Assembly (NCBI GenBank): GCA_963737425.1
Contig: CAVTSX010000008.1
Location: 496,001-560,000 of the forward strand
Direction of reading: 5' to 3'
DNA: 64,000 nucleotides
Source: DASXRA01 sp963737425
GTDB taxonomy: Bacteria > Actinomycetota > Actinomycetes > Mycobacteriales > Jatrophihabitantaceae
The position numbers and the translations under genes were made by a program. Below, piece after piece: positions 7,436 to 15,962 of this stretch. The notes below the pieces were generated by a model, which did not search any database, was not told the DNA's origin, and was given only the letters and a program-made list of their open reading frames with translations. How positions within the stretch are numbered: the first letter of the stretch is position 1; each line of letters begins with the position of its first letter.

Positions 7436-7720
7436 GACTGTAAGCCTGCCTGCCACCGACGCCGCACCCATCGAAGCCGCCGACTGAGCAGAACGGCACG
7501 ACCGCCGATTGCACCGACCCCGTCTTCGCGTGGACGCTGCTCCCGACGTCCGGATCTCGCCGCTGATGGCGCGCACACATCGTCACCGATGTCCGTGCAC
7601 CTCGGGATCGGCTGAGCGCAACATGTCGGCGAGGACTTATCAGGCAGTCGTCACCAATGTGAATCACGGGAGACTCGTCCGGTTGGGGGGTGTGTCGGGT
7701 TGTTGGGGCCCACGCCCCTG

Positions 7721-8308
7721 TCATCGCAGCTGCTTCCGGTAGCGAATGCTCACGCACGGCGAGCGCATCGTCTCGGCGAGGGAGGCATCGGAGGCCTGGA
7801 ACTCAATGCGCTCGACCTCGACGTATGCGCGACGCTGATACCAAGCCTGCAGTCGTGCCTGGTGCGGAGCGTCGACTGCTGGAATCAGAAGATCCAACTC
7901 GATCCGCCGATGGCCGGTCGACGCGGCTGCGGCTTCGACCGCTTCGACCAACGCAGTCCCGGCGCCCACTCCCGCAGACTCAGGATCGACCGCGAGCAGA
8001 CCGAACCAGCCGGCATCGGCATCGATCTCGCGGTACTGCACGCAACCGAGCAGCCGCCCCAGCCGCTCGGCGACAAACACCTCGCCGGCCGCGACCATCG
8101 CCGTGACCTCTGCGGGCCGGACACGTTCGAAGGCGACGGTCCACAACTGCAGGATTGCGCTCGAATAAGCGCGGTTGATCAGCGCTGTGATCGGAGCTAC
8201 GCGACCCAGCTCAGCCGCCCCCACTCTGCGAACCGAGATCGGCTTCTCCCCGTCCACGTCGGGATGGTACGGCGAGCGCGCCGTCGAAGGTCCACTTGTC
8301 GCGGCCAC
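7721..8308 (-). CDS. GNAT-family N-acetyltransferase (up to 195 aa)
   Basis: The GNAT core is clear: ISVRRVGAAELGRVAPITAL at the N-terminus, VFVAERLGRLLGCVQYRE, the beta4 strand GWFGLLAVDPESAGVGAG with the acetyl-CoA pyrophosphate loop, and the LQAWYQRRAYVEVERIEF strand near the end. It transfers an acetyl group from acetyl-CoA to an amine; the substrate is unknown. The start is uncertain: GTG at 8308 or, more in line with the family, GTG at 8257 (VDGEKPISVRR). No ribosome site decides between them. It stands apart from its neighbours. Confidence 0.85.
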   Translation of the reverse strand: MAATSGPSTARSPYHPDVDGEKPISVRRVGAAELGRVAPITALINRAYSSAILQLWTVAFERVRPAEVTAMVAAGEVFVAERLGRLLGCVQYREIDADAGWFGLLAVDPESAGVGAGTALVEAVEAAAASTGHRRIELDLLIPAVDAPHQARLQAWYQRRAYVEVERIEFQASDASLAETMRSPCVSIRYRKQLR

Positions 8309-8392
8309 TGTCCGGTGGACCCGGGCGCGGTTGGCTGGGATCGCCCGTTACGCGCCCTCGCCGGGACCTGCGGAACGTGTCGGCAAACCCGA

Positions 8393-9148
8393 TCAAGCCA
8401 GCCGGCGGGCCGAGCGCTTCTGAGAGACGCTCTGCTCGCCGAACAGCGGCGGCAGGAAGCGCAGCATGAGGGTTGACCATGTCAGGTGAGTCAGGATCGG
8501 TGCCTGGATGCCGCCGGAGGCGCGACGTTGAACAGCGAACAGGGTTCCCATCACGCCGGAGGCCAGGACGAGCGCAGGGTTGCGAGTGGCGACCGCGGCG
8601 AGCGTGTAGGCGGCGGTCGAGGTTGGGACGGCGTGCTTGCTCCCGACTGCGGTGTAAAGCGCCCCGCGGAAGAAGACTTCCTCGCCGATGCCGTTGGCCA
8701 GCGTGGTAGCCATGACCAGAGGGTCCGAGCCTTGGTGCGCGTACTGCAGGACAGAGGTGATCGCTTCGTTCAGCCTGGGGATGCGCCGGGCGACCAGGGC
8801 GGCGGCGTAGAAGGCGCCGAACGCGGCTGCGCCGGTCGCGATGGGGACGATGACTCGCCGCCGGGCGGTGTCGTCCACTTGCTGCTCCCGGCCCAGGGGC
8901 AGGGGGCCCGCTCGCAGCCCACCGATCAACCATGTGCCCGCGACGCTCAGGGTGAGCGCGTAGAACTGAGGCGAGTCAGGTTCGGTCGACAATGACAAGC
9001 CGAGCAGTCCCGCGCCGGCTGCCGACACGCGTGCAACGACTCTGCGCCGATGCTGGATCACTGCGCCGGTTTCGCAGTGATCGTGAGGCGACGTGTGCCC
9101 CAGCCACGACGGCAGCCTGCTCGCCAGAGTCCGCTCGCGTCGGGTCAC
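8393..9148 (-). CDS. CPBP-family intramembrane metalloprotease (251 aa)
   Basis: A multi-spanning membrane protein with the CPBP/CAAX-protease signature: NGIGEEVFFRGALY in the middle gives the EExxxR motif, and ILTHLTWST near the end supplies the later metal-ligand His. Hydrophobic segments lie around AAGAGLLGLSL, ALTLSVAGTWLIGG, IATGAAAFGAFYAAALVA and ALVLASGVMGTLFAVQ. The family includes prenyl-protein peptidases and bacteriocin-immunity proteases; the target is unknown. It is coupled to the upstream SDR gene by an ATGA overlap at 9145-9148, so the two are co-expressed. Confidence 0.85.
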   Translation of the reverse strand: MTRRERTLASRLPSWLGHTSPHDHCETGAVIQHRRRVVARVSAAGAGLLGLSLSTEPDSPQFYALTLSVAGTWLIGGLRAGPLPLGREQQVDDTARRRVIVPIATGAAAFGAFYAAALVARRIPRLNEAITSVLQYAHQGSDPLVMATTLANGIGEEVFFRGALYTAVGSKHAVPTSTAAYTLAAVATRNPALVLASGVMGTLFAVQRRASGGIQAPILTHLTWSTLMLRFLPPLFGEQSVSQKRSARRLA

Positions 9149-10038
9149 GAGCGTGCTGCCTTGGCCCGCTCAGCGAGTGCCTGCAGCACCGCGGTGTCGT
9201 AATCCATCGGCTCGAACGGGACGAGCCGGCGGATGCTGTCGTCGCGCACGATCACTTCGTTGGTCATCGAGTCGACAAGGGACCGTCCTGTCCGGGTGTC
9301 GACGTCGGTCACCAGCGACAGCCATCGCGCTGACAACGACGGGGTCAGCAACGGAACAGGGAGCACGATTCTCCTTCGGCCCTCGATTGCTGCGACTCTG
9401 CGCATCATTTCGACGTACTGCAAGACGTCCGGGCCGCCGATGTCGAACGCGCGTCCGGCAGCCTCTGGCAACTCCAGTACGGCCACGAGGTATCGGACGA
9501 CATCGGCGACGGCGATCGGCTGTGTCTTGGTGCTCACCCAACGCGGCGTGATCATTGCCGGCAGGTGCTCCACGAGCTGGCGGGTGATCTCCCAGGAGAT
9601 TCCGCCGTGGCCAATGATGATTCCGGCCCGCAGTGTGGTGACGGGGACGCCGGCATGTGCGAGCAGTTTCTCGACCTCGCGACGACTGCGCAGGTGGGGG
9701 GATAGGTCGTCATCGTCGGTGCCGAGCCCGCCGAGGTAGACGATCCGCGCGAGCCCGGCCTGGGACGCTGCGGAGCCGAACGCCCGTGCCGCGGCCGCGT
9801 CGTCTTTCTCGAAGCTGTCGCGGGCGAGCGAGTGCACCAGGTAATAGGCGGCGTCACAGCCCTGTGCCGCCGCGGTGAGCGCATTCGCGTCCGTGACGTC
9901 GGCCCGGACCGGTTCGCCGACACCGTGGTAGTCCTCGGGGCGGCGGGTCATTGCCCGCACCGAGTGTCCGGCTTCTTCCAGCGCGGGGCACAACCGGCTG
10001 CCGACGAAACCCGACGACCCCGCCACCAGGACCCTCAT
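9145..10038 (-). CDS. NAD(P)-binding atypical SDR protein (NmrA/NDUFA9-like, 297 aa)
   Basis: The start at 10038 (MRVLVAGSSGFVGSRL) places the Rossmann motif GSSGFVGS at the very N-terminus, as the family requires; a GGTGAG ribosome site precedes it. VRAMTRRPEDY follows as the cofactor-specifying region, then AAYYLVHSLARDSFEKDD and IVYLGGLG, typical of atypical SDRs of the a5 or complex-I NDUFA9-like type. The C-terminal part (GGPDVLQYVEMMRRVA) matches the binding domain of the same group. Substrate unknown; roles in quinone or lipid handling are usual. It forms an operon with the CPBP protease gene. Confidence 0.85.
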   Translation of the reverse strand: MRVLVAGSSGFVGSRLCPALEEAGHSVRAMTRRPEDYHGVGEPVRADVTDANALTAAAQGCDAAYYLVHSLARDSFEKDDAAAARAFGSAASQAGLARIVYLGGLGTDDDDLSPHLRSRREVEKLLAHAGVPVTTLRAGIIIGHGGISWEITRQLVEHLPAMITPRWVSTKTQPIAVADVVRYLVAVLELPEAAGRAFDIGGPDVLQYVEMMRRVAAIEGRRRIVLPVPLLTPSLSARWLSLVTDVDTRTGRSLVDSMTNEVIVRDDSIRRLVPFEPMDYDTAVLQALAERAKAARS

Positions 10039-10231
10039 GCACTCACCCTGACCCGAATCGGGGTTGAGCGCCACCTGGCCGTAGCTGGCAGTCGTCAGCG
10101 CCGTGTGCCCAGAACCAGATCGGCCCTGCGATCAGCGTGGGTCAGCATGGTTGCTGATCCAGTCGGCGGGTACGCGGGGGTCAGCGTGTGGGCTCGCTGC
10201 CTGGTTGGAACGTCATGGCAATGCACGCATC

Positions 10232-10510
10232 TCAGCCGCGGATGGTGCTGCGGCCGCCGACACGGGTCCAGACAAGCAGCACGATCACGGCGCCTATGAC
10301 AGAGCCGATGATCCCGGAGGGCTGGAAGAAGCCGTCCTGGCTGTCCTTGTGGAAGATCAGGTAGCCGAGGAATCCGCCGATGAACGAGCCGATGATGCCG
10401 ATGAGGATGGTCATCGGAATCGAGATGTCCTGCCTGCCGGGTACGAGCAGCCGGGCAAGCGCGCCGGCTATTAGTCCGACGATGATGAGACTGATGATGA
10501 GGCCGATCAT
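10232..10510 (-). CDS. GlsB/YeaQ/YmgE-family stress membrane protein (92 aa)
   Basis: A small protein of three glycine-rich membrane helices: MIGLIISLIIVGLIAGALAR, ISIPMTILIGIIGSFIGG and IIGSVIGAVIVLLVW, with the family phrase GFLGYLIF. An AAGGAG ribosome site lies six nucleotides before ATG. The family is tied to envelope and general stress and has no known catalytic role. It lies 48 nt downstream of a CsbD gene on the same strand, another general-stress protein, so the pair may form a stress transcript. Confidence 0.9.
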   Translation of the reverse strand: MIGLIISLIIVGLIAGALARLLVPGRQDISIPMTILIGIIGSFIGGFLGYLIFHKDSQDGFFQPSGIIGSVIGAVIVLLVWTRVGGRSTIRG

Positions 10511-10558
10511 GATGCGCTCCTTATGAGTTGGGCGAGCCCGGTCGGTTCGGACCGGCCG

Positions 10559-10732
10559 CTATTTGTCGAATGCGTTCTTGACGTTCTCGCCCGCGTTCTT
10601 CAGATCGCCCTTGGTCTGCTCGGCTTTGCCTTCGGCCTGCAGATCCTTGTCGTCGGCGTGCTTGCCGACCTGCTCCTTGACCTGCCCGGCAGCCTTCTCG
10701 GCCGTGTTCTTCGCCTTGTCGACGATGCCCAT
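10559..10732 (-). CDS. CsbD-family stress protein (57 aa)
   Basis: The start at 10732 gives MGIVDKAKNTAEKAAGQVKE, the standard CsbD opening; upstream in-frame codons are rejected because they add unrelated residues. The whole protein is a charged Lys/Glu/Ala helix with the repeated KAEQTKGDLKNAGENVK pattern. GGGGGCTAACA precedes the start. CsbD proteins accumulate under general stress and their mechanism is unknown. Confidence 0.9.
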   Translation of the reverse strand: MGIVDKAKNTAEKAAGQVKEQVGKHADDKDLQAEGKAEQTKGDLKNAGENVKNAFDK

Positions 10733-10932
10733 GTTGTTAGCCCCCGCGATCTCAACGCGTGCCACCGAATTGTGGCACCGGGTTGACCTTACGCTGTAAG
10801 ATGGCACGGCGTTGACGCGTCAGCATGAGCTGCACCGGATTGTCAGTGAATGTCTGGCGGGTTGTTCAATTTGCTCGGCCCGACGCCTCCGGCGGGTCGA
10901 ATCTTCGATCCAACGACACGCTGGGCATCGGG

Positions 10933-12690
10933 TCAGGCGGCCAGTGCGGCGTAGCGGCCGTTGTCGTCGATGAGGCTGGTGTGGGTTCCGGATTCGATGA
11001 CGCGACCGTGGTCGATTACGACGATTTGGTCGGCGTCGCGCACTGTCGAGAGTCTGTGGGCGATCGTGATGGTCGTGCGGCCGTGGGCCAACGTGTCGAA
11101 TGCTTGTTGCACGGCGCGTTCGGTCTCGGTGTCCAGGGCGCTGGTGGCCTCGTCCAGCACGAGCACGCGCGGGTTGCGCAGGAGTGTTCGGGCTATGGCG
11201 ATCCGCTGCTTTTCGCCCCCGGAAAAGCGGTGCCCACGGGATCCGACCATCGTGTCGTACCCATCCGGCAGTCCGGCGATCAGGTCGTGCACCTGCGCGG
11301 CCCGGGCCGCGATCTCGATCACGGCGTCGGTGGCATCAGGCTTGGCGTAGCGCAGGTTCTCCCGCACTGTGGTGTGCAGCAGATAGGTCTCCTGGCTGAC
11401 GACACCGACCGTGGCGGCCAGATCGGCGAGGCGCATGTCGCGGACGTCGATGCCGTCGATGCTGATGCGTCCCTCGCTCGGGTCGTAGAGCCGCGCGACC
11501 AGTGCGGCCAGCGTGCTCTTGCCCGAGCCCGTTTCGCCGACGAGGGCCAGCGTCGTCCCAGCCGGCACGTCGAGGCTGACGCCGGCTACGGCGGCGGTTT
11601 CGCTGCCCGGGTAGGTGAAGGTGACGTCCTCGAACCGGACGTGCCCGTCGACGCGAGCCGGATCGATCTCGACCGGATCGGCCGGGTCGTTCACCTCGAT
11701 CGGTAGATCGAGGTACTCGAAGATCCGCGCGAACAAGGCCAGCGAGCTGGTGAGGGAGACGCCGACGTTGAGTAGGCCCATCAGCGGCCGGAACAGCCCG
11801 GATTGCAGCGCGGTGAACGCGACGAGGGTGCCGATGGTCATGGTTCCGGCCGTCATGGGCAGTCCGGCGCTCAGGTAGATGATCGCGGGGATCGCGGCGA
11901 AGATGACGCTCATCGAGGCCATCCGCCAACGACCGGCCAACTCCGAACGGAGTTCGAGGTCGATCAGGCGGGCCGACGATGCGGTGAACCGCGCGACCAG
12001 AGACGGGCCGGCGCTAATTGTCTTGCTGAGCTGGATGCCGCTGATCGACAGGCCTTCCTCGATGGTGACGTTGAGGTCGGCCAGCTCGCGCTGTCGCTGC
12101 GCGGTGATGGCCCGGCGCATCCGGGCCACCTTGCGGGTGAGGTAGATGGATGGCGGCATGACGACGAGCGAGATGAGCGAGAGCCGCCACGACAGCGCGG
12201 CCATGGCGACGGCGGTGGCCACCGCCGTGGTCAGGTTGGACGCGACGGAGGTGGCCGTCGACGTGACGACAGACTCCATGCCCCCGATGTCGTTGGTGAT
12301 GCGCGATTGCACTTCGCCGGTGCGGGTGCGGGTGAAGAAGGCGATCGACTGTCGTTGCAGATGGGCGAACACGTTGGTCCGCAGCCCGTGCATGACCTGC
12401 TGGCCGACTTTGGTGCTGATCCAGGTCTGGACCACGCCGAGTGCTGAGGTCACGGCGGCCACGGCAAGCATGCCGATGACCAGCCAGACCAACAGGGTCA
12501 AGTTCTGCTGCGGCAGCGCGTTGTCGATGACGGCACGCAGCAGGAAGGGGGACGCCATGCCCACGATGGACGACGCCGCGATGATCGCGATGACGATTGC
12601 GAGTGGCCATCGATAGGGGGTGAACAGCCGCCCGATGCGGCGCAGGGACACCTCGCGGGCCTGGGCCTTCTCGACGGCGGTAACTGACAT
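10933..12690 (-). CDS. ABC exporter, fused membrane and ATPase domains (585 aa)
   Basis: Six transmembrane helices fill the first ~320 residues, followed by the nucleotide-binding domain with Walker A (GETGSGKST), Q-loop (VVSQETYLLHTTVREN), signature (FSGGEKQR), Walker B (VLVLDEATSALD) and the switch His (TIAHRLSTVRDAD). All ATPase residues are present. This half-transporter should act as a homodimeric exporter of a drug or lipid. ATG at 12690 (MSVTAVEKAQ) is chosen; GTG at 12744 would add 18 residues. It diverges from a MarR gene, and three phased half-sites lie between them, so MarR repression with relief by substrate is likely. Confidence 0.9.
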   Translation of the reverse strand: MSVTAVEKAQAREVSLRRIGRLFTPYRWPLAIVIAIIAASSIVGMASPFLLRAVIDNALPQQNLTLLVWLVIGMLAVAAVTSALGVVQTWISTKVGQQVMHGLRTNVFAHLQRQSIAFFTRTRTGEVQSRITNDIGGMESVVTSTATSVASNLTTAVATAVAMAALSWRLSLISLVVMPPSIYLTRKVARMRRAITAQRQRELADLNVTIEEGLSISGIQLSKTISAGPSLVARFTASSARLIDLELRSELAGRWRMASMSVIFAAIPAIIYLSAGLPMTAGTMTIGTLVAFTALQSGLFRPLMGLLNVGVSLTSSLALFARIFEYLDLPIEVNDPADPVEIDPARVDGHVRFEDVTFTYPGSETAAVAGVSLDVPAGTTLALVGETGSGKSTLAALVARLYDPSEGRISIDGIDVRDMRLADLAATVGVVSQETYLLHTTVRENLRYAKPDATDAVIEIAARAAQVHDLIAGLPDGYDTMVGSRGHRFSGGEKQRIAIARTLLRNPRVLVLDEATSALDTETERAVQQAFDTLAHGRTTITIAHRLSTVRDADQIVVIDHGRVIESGTHTSLIDDNGRYAALAA

Positions 12691-12798
12691 TGGGGCGCCC
12701 GACCGGCGCCCTCGTTTTACGTTTTCCGATTCCAAGGCAAGCACCGTTTTCGTCTGGGGACGAGATCCGCAACTCGGCGGATCGGGAAGATCTAATGC

Positions 12799-12844
12799 TG
12801 AGGGTACCTCAACATGAGGCTACAACAGGACCGGCTGATAGCGT
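12799..12844 (+). promoter_or_regulatory. MarR operator with overlapping leaderless promoter
   Basis: TGAGG (12799-12803), CCTCA (12807-12811) and TGAGG (12815-12819) alternate with 3-nt spacers, forming two overlapping perfect inverted repeats. A weak promoter lies next to it: TGAGGC (12815-12820), then 18 nt, then TAGCGT (12839-12844), which ends 6 nt before the GTG at 12851. The operator would thus block the regulator's own -35 region and sit upstream of the divergent ABC gene. Confidence 0.55.
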
Positions 12845-12850
12845 ATTCCC

Positions 12851-13267
12851 GTGACCGAGGACGAAGAGCCGACGCTCTCCGAGGCCTTCTGGGCTGTCGC
12901 CCGTCAGTTGCGGCACTTGTCGCGCGAAACCCTTGCCCCGTGGGATATCGCGCCGTCGCACTCGCGGGCGCTGGGCGCGCTCATGCACCACGGAGTGATG
13001 CGGCTCAGTGAACTCTCCGACCACTTGCACATCGCGGCACGCTCGACCACCGAAGTCGTCGATGCCCTGCAGGACCGAGGGCTCGTCGAACGCCGTCCCG
13101 ACCCGCACGACCGGCGTGCCACCCTGGTCGTGCTGACCGAGGACGGCACACGCATCGGCGAGGCGATCCGCTCGGCACGCGACGCCGAGGCCAAGAACTT
13201 CTTCAGCGTCCTCAGCGAAACTGACCGGACCCACCTCACCCGCATCCTGCGCAAACTCCGTCGCTAG
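12851..13267 (+). CDS. MarR-family transcriptional regulator (138 aa)
   Basis: A winged-helix MarR protein starting at GTG 12851 (VTEDEEPTLSEAFWAVARQL). The DNA-binding part contains MRLSELSDHLHIAARSTTEVVDALQDRGLVERRPDPHDRRA, with the DxRxx wing typical of the family. The C-terminal dimerisation helix is ETDRTHLTRILRKLRR. The gene diverges from an ABC exporter with palindromic half-sites in between. MarR proteins commonly repress such exporters and lose DNA binding on contact with the exported compound. Confidence 0.9.
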   Translation: MTEDEEPTLSEAFWAVARQLRHLSRETLAPWDIAPSHSRALGALMHHGVMRLSELSDHLHIAARSTTEVVDALQDRGLVERRPDPHDRRATLVVLTEDGTRIGEAIRSARDAEAKNFFSVLSETDRTHLTRILRKLRR

Positions 13268-13385
13268 TCAACGGCACCGATGCCAGCGCCGGCCGCGGAC
13301 CTAGTGTCGCGGGGCACTAGGCGCCAACGGCGAGATCTTCGGTGGGCTGGCGTGCGCCCGGCATCTTTGGGATCGTGGCGACGGC

Positions 13386-14273
13386 ATGGCCACCAACTCG
13401 CAGATCCGGCTGGTCGACAGCGAGGACGGGCGCCGGCTGCGCGTCGAGGTCGTCGGAGATGGCGATCGGGTAATCCTGGCGCAGTTGGGCACGCCCAATG
13501 CAGGTGTGCTGTTCGACCCGTGGGTGCGCGACGCGGCCGCCCGAGGCCTGTCGCTGGTGACCTACGACCGGCCGGGCTATGGCGGGTCGTCCCCTCAGCC
13601 AGGGCGGATCGTCGTCGACTGTGTGACAGACGTCCGCGCGATCGCTGCGGCCCTGGGATTCGCGCGCTGCGCGGTGTGGGGTTTCTCCGGAGGCGGCCCG
13701 CACGCGCTGGCGTGCGGCGCACTGGCCGGCGATCTCGTGGCGGCGGTCGCGACCATCGGCTCGCCGGCTCCGCCCGACGCGCCAGGCCTCGACTACTTCG
13801 CCGGCATGTCTGACGCAGCACGGCAGGACGTCGAACTGCTGCGCACCGACCGTGCCGAGTGGACGCGGGTGAGCGCGCAGCAGCGCGAGGCGGCACTTGC
13901 CATGACCGCCGCGGAGCTCGTTGACAATTGGTCGGCGGGCAAGGCGCACGCCGACGGCGTGGCGCTGCGCGGCGACTTCGGCGCCTGGCTGTATCGCGCC
14001 GTCCAAGAGGGCATGGCGCCGGCCATCGACGGCGCACTCGACGACAACGTCGCGATCTTCCACGCTCTATGGGGCTTCGAGCTGATGTCGATCGCCGTTC
14101 CGGTCAAGGTCTGGCACGGCGCCCAGGACCGCTTCGTGCCGTACTCGCACGGCCGCTGGCTCGCCGAGCACATCCCGGGCGCCGACGCCGATCTGAATGA
14201 CGCCGACGGGCATATGACCGTCGCCTCCGAACGCATCGGCGACGTCCACGAATGGCTGGCCCGCTACCTCTAG
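13386..14273 (+). CDS. Alpha/beta-fold hydrolase (295 aa)
   Basis: The alpha/beta hydrolase core is complete: the oxyanion region (VILAQLGTPNAG), DRPGYGGSSP, the nucleophile elbow GFSGGG (Ser nucleophile), then VKVWHGAQDRFVPYSHG with the acid Asp and DADGHMTVA supplying the catalytic His. A cap domain lies between about residues 125 and 220. Substrate cannot be inferred. It starts at ATG 13386 (MATNSQIRLVDSEDG) 118 nt after the MarR gene, possibly as a separate unit. Confidence 0.85.
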   Translation: MATNSQIRLVDSEDGRRLRVEVVGDGDRVILAQLGTPNAGVLFDPWVRDAAARGLSLVTYDRPGYGGSSPQPGRIVVDCVTDVRAIAAALGFARCAVWGFSGGGPHALACGALAGDLVAAVATIGSPAPPDAPGLDYFAGMSDAARQDVELLRTDRAEWTRVSAQQREAALAMTAAELVDNWSAGKAHADGVALRGDFGAWLYRAVQEGMAPAIDGALDDNVAIFHALWGFELMSIAVPVKVWHGAQDRFVPYSHGRWLAEHIPGADADLNDADGHMTVASERIGDVHEWLARYL

Positions 14274-14309
14274 CAGGGTGTTCAACGCATTGGCGGTGTC
14301 GGAGGCTGG

Positions 14310-14771
14310 TCAGACGACGACGGGGATCCGCCGGTCGCGGTCGTCGAGTATGTAGTGCTGCTGTGCGGTTGCCTGGTAGAGGCGAAGGCGTCCGGGCGGT
14401 TCGATGTCCGCAATGGACCACGGGCGGCCACCGTGCTCGATGCTGCGCTGGGAAAAGGTGTCGATGGCATTCGCGCGTGCCTGGCCGGTCACCTGCTGCG
14501 CGGCGGCACGTAGGTAGACGGCCTGGCCGGTGCTGATCGGCGCGGATGAGTCGAAGACGACGATGCCGACCTCGGGACGGGCGGCGATATTGCGGGAATG
14601 CTGTGCGTCCGGGTCGGAGACCCAGTAGAAGACGGTGTACTGCAATGCCGCGTAGTACACCGGCGTGGCCCATGGCCCACCGGACGAGTCGGCGGTGGCC
14701 AGGACCATGTAGAGGTTCGCGTCGATGATGCGCTGCGCTACGGCCGCGGGGTCGGATTCATCGGTTGTCAT
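14310..14771 (-). CDS. Pyridoxamine 5'-phosphate oxidase-like flavin/F420-binding protein (153 aa)
   Basis: The split-barrel PNPOx fold is suggested by IIDANLYMVLATADSSGGPW, TPVYYAALQYTVFYWVSDPDAQHSRNI and EVGIVVFDSS, in the usual order for this family. In actinobacteria such proteins bind FMN, F420 or heme. Which cofactor applies here is not visible. It is convergent with the hydrolase, only 36 nt away, and no flavin-biosynthesis genes are close. Confidence 0.8.
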   Translation of the reverse strand: MTTDESDPAAVAQRIIDANLYMVLATADSSGGPWATPVYYAALQYTVFYWVSDPDAQHSRNIAARPEVGIVVFDSSAPISTGQAVYLRAAAQQVTGQARANAIDTFSQRSIEHGGRPWSIADIEPPGRLRLYQATAQQHYILDDRDRRIPVVV

Positions 14772-14837
14772 TGGTTGGCTTCTCCACGCAGTGATCGCGC
14801 CGCGAGCGGCTGCGACGAGACGGCGCCTATGGTCGTG

Positions 14838-15215
14838 CTAGTCGGCGCCGGTCGTTTCGTAGTCCTTGACGCGTGCCTGCATCAGCGCCTTCAAGAGTTC
14901 GATCGGTAGCTCGCGGGCATAGGGGAGCTTGATGAAGCCCTCACCGGCCTCGTAGCCGGCGGCCTCAACCGCGGCCTTATGGGTGGCGAAGAACGGCGGC
15001 GAGAACCGCAGCGAGCAGTGGTTCTTGAAGTTCTGAAGCATCCACAGATTCGTGTTCTCGCCGCGGACGTACGCCGGCAGGTTCCACTTCAGTTCCTCCC
15101 GCGCATCCGGATCGGCATCGAGGCTCAGCGCCCGGAGCGCCTCGAGGTGAGGCCGCTGGACGTCGTTCAGTTGCGCGAAGAAGTCAGCGACGCTTGCCCG
15201 CTTGGGCATCGGCAT
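14838..15215 (-). CDS. DUF1801 protein (125 aa)
   Basis: The protein opens MPMPKRASVADFFAQLNDVQRPHLEALRAL and contains EELKWNLPAYVRG, then LWMLQNFKNHCSLRFSPPFF and GEGFIKLPYARELPIELLKALM. This order of a KW-x-x-PxY element followed by a short barrel and a basic helix matches DUF1801, structurally related to iron-chaperone-like YdhG proteins. No enzymatic function is established. Either Met1 or Met3 could start. It is downstream of the PNPOx-like gene's divergent side and has no clear operon partner. Confidence 0.75.
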   Translation of the reverse strand: MPMPKRASVADFFAQLNDVQRPHLEALRALSLDADPDAREELKWNLPAYVRGENTNLWMLQNFKNHCSLRFSPPFFATHKAAVEAAGYEAGEGFIKLPYARELPIELLKALMQARVKDYETTGAD

Positions 15216-15314
15216 GCCGTTAACGTACCCCTGCGGCGGACTACGAGGTGTTCGCGATCAATCCGATGTCGACCGCCCGATATCGGGAGCGGCACTCGAC
15301 GTCGGGGGCGAAGC

Positions 15315-15962
15315 TCACGTGGTGAGTTGCAGGATGGGGGTCCCGTCGGGACGGATGATCTGGATGCTGCTGATCTGATCACGGGCGAGGGCGGTGCCGC
15401 TGATGAATGCCGTGTCGGTGCCCGGCTGGAGGGTCCAGGTTCCCAGGTCGTGTGTAGCGCCCGCGTGGTCAACAATCTGCAGGCCGTACGTCGTTGTAGC
15501 ACCGTAGCCGGCGTAGTGACAGTCGAGGTCGATCTGGGTTCCCCACTTATGGTCGGTCACCGCGGCGGTGGCGTGCACCGGACTGGCCTTTAGCGCGGAC
15601 ATCGCCTGCGGTGCCGGACGATTGACGCTTTGACTGGTCGGCCATACAGCCACGGCCAGTGCGATCAGGCACGCGGCGGCAAGGCCGCTGAGTCCGATCA
15701 CGAGTCGGCGTTGACGTCGCGGCGTTGAGGCCGCGCGGCGCAGCAGTCCGGGCAGCAGCGTGTCGGGCTGCGGGTCGGACACGGCGAGGTCGCGGGCGGT
15801 GATGTCCCCGAGCAGCGTTGACGTCGCGGTGAGCGCCTTGACGCGCGCAGTGCAGGTCACGCAGGTCGCCAAGTGGGCCTCGAACGCGTCCCGTTCCGGT
15901 TCGGACAGCGCGCCGAGCACGTAGGCCGCGTCGTCGTGCTCAAACGGATCGAAAGTGCTCAA
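15315..15962 (-). CDS. Anti-sigma factor, RskA/RslA-like, zinc-finger type (215 aa)
   Basis: The start is TTG at 15962, with GGGAGG six nucleotides before it; its TTGA overlaps the stop of the sigma gene. The N-terminal domain has FDPFEHDDAAYVLGALSE and the zinc-binding HLATCVTC motif that clasps the partner sigma factor. One membrane helix follows (GLSGLAAACLIALAVAVW, about residues 93-110), then an extracytoplasmic domain of about 100 residues ending in IQIIRPDGTPILQL. This is the classical membrane anti-sigma layout; the outer domain may sense an envelope or redox signal. Confidence 0.9.
   Translation of the reverse strand: MSTFDPFEHDDAAYVLGALSEPERDAFEAHLATCVTCTARVKALTATSTLLGDITARDLAVSDPQPDTLLPGLLRRAASTPRRQRRLVIGLSGLAAACLIALAVAVWPTSQSVNRPAPQAMSALKASPVHATAAVTDHKWGTQIDLDCHYAGYGATTTYGLQIVDHAGATHDLGTWTLQPGTDTAFISGTALARDQISSIQIIRPDGTPILQLTT

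Noticed and set aside
8221..8251. GAACC-N16-CGTC resembling the ECF promoter
   Set aside because: It lies inside the GNAT coding sequence and does not lead into a gene on the plus strand; likely chance.
10825..11706. Long plus-strand frame opposite the ABC transporter
   Set aside because: It is the antisense shadow of a clear ABC ATPase with all motifs in the other strand.
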